DNA of 22,719 nucleotides from IMG/VR virus record IMGVR_UViG_3300044825_002309, positions 1-22,719 of that record. The stretch is one strand, 5' to 3'. Origin of the DNA: a virus. The notes below the pieces were generated by a model. It made no database searches. It was not told the DNA's origin and saw only the letters and a list, made by a program, of their open reading frames with translations. The position numbers were made by a program, and so were the translations under genes. Positions 22,301 through 22,719 of the stretch are shown here, piece by piece (position 1 is the first letter of the stretch; each line of letters opens with the position of its first letter).

Positions 22301-22719
22301 ATCTGAAGTTTTATTTGTGGGTCCACTTAGTGATGTTAAAATAACGGAAGGAATATCCGGATCATTTTGGTCATTTGATTCAAATACTCCATAAACATTA
22401 GTAACATCTGGTTCAAACAAACAAATTTCTTCGTCTTGAACTCTAGTACCATAAGGATAGTTGCCGTATGTAAGTCCGTCGTTTAATGTGGTTGATCCAA
22501 TTCCAGAAGCAGAATATTTAGACTTATCAATGATTAAAGTTTTTACTCTATTTTTAATTTTAATTTTTTCTTTTACACCAACTTTTCTTATAGTTGCAAT
22601 TAATTTTGCATCTCCATCATTAGAAAGACCATTTATTGTTAATGATTTTGACCCATTTGTAAATAAAAACTTATCAGAACTCAATGATTCTGTTTCACCA
22701 TTTTTTCCAATTAGAAAAT
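19385..22719 (-). CDS. Very large virion structural protein (DUF4815-like), 5' end outside window
   Basis: At least 1110 residues; the frame is open to the right edge. A TTG at 22684 could be read as a start, but in-frame codons before it (FLIGKNGETES) continue smoothly, so I treat it as internal. Recognisable blocks are DGDAKLIATIRKV, DGLTYGNYPYGTRVQDEEIC, HKRYRMSDINLLEDRIENLE, a region near 625-645 with ICKRLKPFTRVYPFFGG, and GSKIFRLSSSSTNSLVYGTY. These fit large DUF4815-type tail/fibre proteins of marine T4-like phages. From about residue 860 it becomes Pro/Thr-rich (11 consecutive Thr), then an island of about 80 ordered-looking residues (FYNFGDRALHQGGEKRF, VDMTPKQERRVINAINK), then Ser/Asn/Lys-rich sequence, 16 Asn and five Lys at the end. 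Residue numbers count from the TTG. Confidence 0.85.
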   Translation of the reverse strand, partial: FLIGKNGETESLSSDKFLFTNGSKSLTINGLSNDGDAKLIATIRKVGVKEKIKIKNRVKTLIIDKSKYSASGIGSTTLNDGLTYGNYPYGTRVQDEEICLFEPDVTNVYGVFESNDQNDPDIPSVILTSLSGPTNKTSDLLLGEEFIGEQSKSIAIYSEKINDFKIGFAYLNSNGFIEGEKVTFRDSNITAFISTLDAGDKNIAFSFNLDTNQKETIYDYSKLNRVANAKEPTRKIKVVFSSASFSTSDTGDLTTVNSYEQFDYLDIGYTYDYDLRNSDIIDIRPRVSNISVSSLENSRSPFEFLSRNFTQTGNSSSNILASDESISLSYSFYLPRIDKISVDKNGVFQLKPGVPAENPQPPIIGQDSLEIATAFLPAYLEDINDINIDLKEHKRYRMSDINLLEDRIENLEFYTSLSLLEINASNFQILDENRNNRFKSGFFVDNFTTKISQSNKIIDKNSIDIDNRELRPPHFTTAVDLLLGTNSLVGLGASANPLADARTDNSLIGIGVTRTGQLITLNYQEVPYIIQPYSSRSVNVNPYADDFYNGTITLFPSSDSWVDQVRNTANLAFVGRDEDELARLTEYDPQTGFAGATWNSVEKLWIIPEKRTSLGDVVLNTRTIPYMRSRNIEFICKRLKPFTRVYPFFGGIDVSRYIIPKLLEIQMISGVFKVGETVIGRPRATGLGIPGSGNQTSPSITFRVAQQNHKYGDYRQPSDIYLKNPYNSTTSIPELYSSTSTILNIDTFSLSNQSQEQFSGYIQPDFILIGTESGAQAEITNIRLLTNETGVIIGSFFIPNPNVDVNPKFECGSKIFRLSSSSTNSLVYGTYSTSAEEKFVSEGKINTVQENILVSRPIRLEVQEGESITPGPGTANPDPPRPTNPILPSDRGRPTTRPTTTTTTTTTTTSTEEPPRGAEEPPTGTTSPTRVFYNFGDRALHQGGEKRFKELAKSADIPRDLIRLIDVDMTPKQERRVINAINKSPKTQANNIIVLPSNIKKPDKFEVPGANVPVGAQGQKSKTGPGISGTNKNNNSSSKQKSSPNTSNSSGPAKNNSSPASNKSTNSSPTSANPNTSSNSGGGNNKNNKNNNNNNNNNNNNNNNNKKKKK
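19388..19468 (-). repeat. Asn-codon microsatellite at the 3' end of the large structural gene
   Basis: On the plus strand, ATT and GTT triplets alternate; on the coding strand these are AAT and AAC. There are 16 uninterrupted Asn codons at 19403-19450, flanked by five Lys codons on the stop side and by NNKNNK on the other. All units are triplets, so length changes keep the frame. Confidence 0.9.
19988..20026 (-). repeat. Poly-Thr codon tract
   Basis: A run of ACT/ACA/ACC codons gives eleven consecutive Thr inside a Pro/Thr/Glu-rich linker of the large structural protein (RPTTRP before, STEEPP after). It is the DNA-level mark of the first of two linkers flanking a folded-looking island. Confidence 0.8.

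Noticed and set aside
22682-22684. TTG as the start of the large DUF4815-like gene
   Set aside because: No ribosome binding site and the frame stays open to the window edge with plausible protein sequence, so the true start is probably outside.

Overview
This window is a late virion-morphogenesis block of a T4-like (Straboviridae/Kyanoviridae-type) myovirus. All 20 protein genes I support lie on the minus strand, packed end to end, so transcription runs from high to low coordinates. Gene order along transcription matches the T4 core head/neck/tail block: 13-14-15-16-17-18-19-20-67-(internal protein)-21-22. The DNA is AT-rich by eye. Protein sizes, the extra genes and the small beta modules resemble marine T4-like phages of Prochlorococcus/Synechococcus or Pelagibacter. 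I cannot tell which host, because no host-derived metabolic gene is present.

Right part (about 22.7 to 16.4 kb): two very large tail/adsorption proteins. The first is open at the window edge and ends in Thr/Pro-rich, Ser/Asn-rich and poly-Asn tracts. The second begins with a DPLAQSF motif and looks like the other half of a protein that I recall as a single chain in relatives. Two tiny genes of 74 and 56 codons then lead into gp13.

Middle (16.4 to 8.7 kb): neck proteins gp13 and gp14, tail terminator gp15, and the DNA-packaging motor (gp16 small and gp17 large terminase). A 646-residue patchwork protein with several Cys-containing modules separates gp16 from gp17. gp14 carries four copies of a TNxGxGY repeat and gp15 carries an inserted beta module. 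A small four-Cys zinc-binding protein follows gp17.

Left part (8.7 kb to 1): tail sheath gp18 (enlarged), tail tube gp19, portal gp20, a 53-aa gp67-like core protein, a 106-aa protein whose N-terminus looks like a T4 capsid-targeting sequence, two probable virion structural proteins not found in T4, prohead protease gp21 and the start of scaffold gp22 (cut by the window edge). gp23 would be expected just beyond the left edge.

The genes work together to build a prohead on the portal (gp20, gp22, gp67, gp21 and internal protein), fill it with DNA (gp16/gp17), close it with the neck (gp13/14) and join it to the contractile tail (gp15/18/19). Four exact TATAAATA and four AATAAATA late-promoter-like octamers sit in the short intergenic gaps, which suggests about eight overlapping late transcription units. 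No gap exceeds about 85 bases. I see no tRNA, CRISPR array, insertion sequence or integrase.
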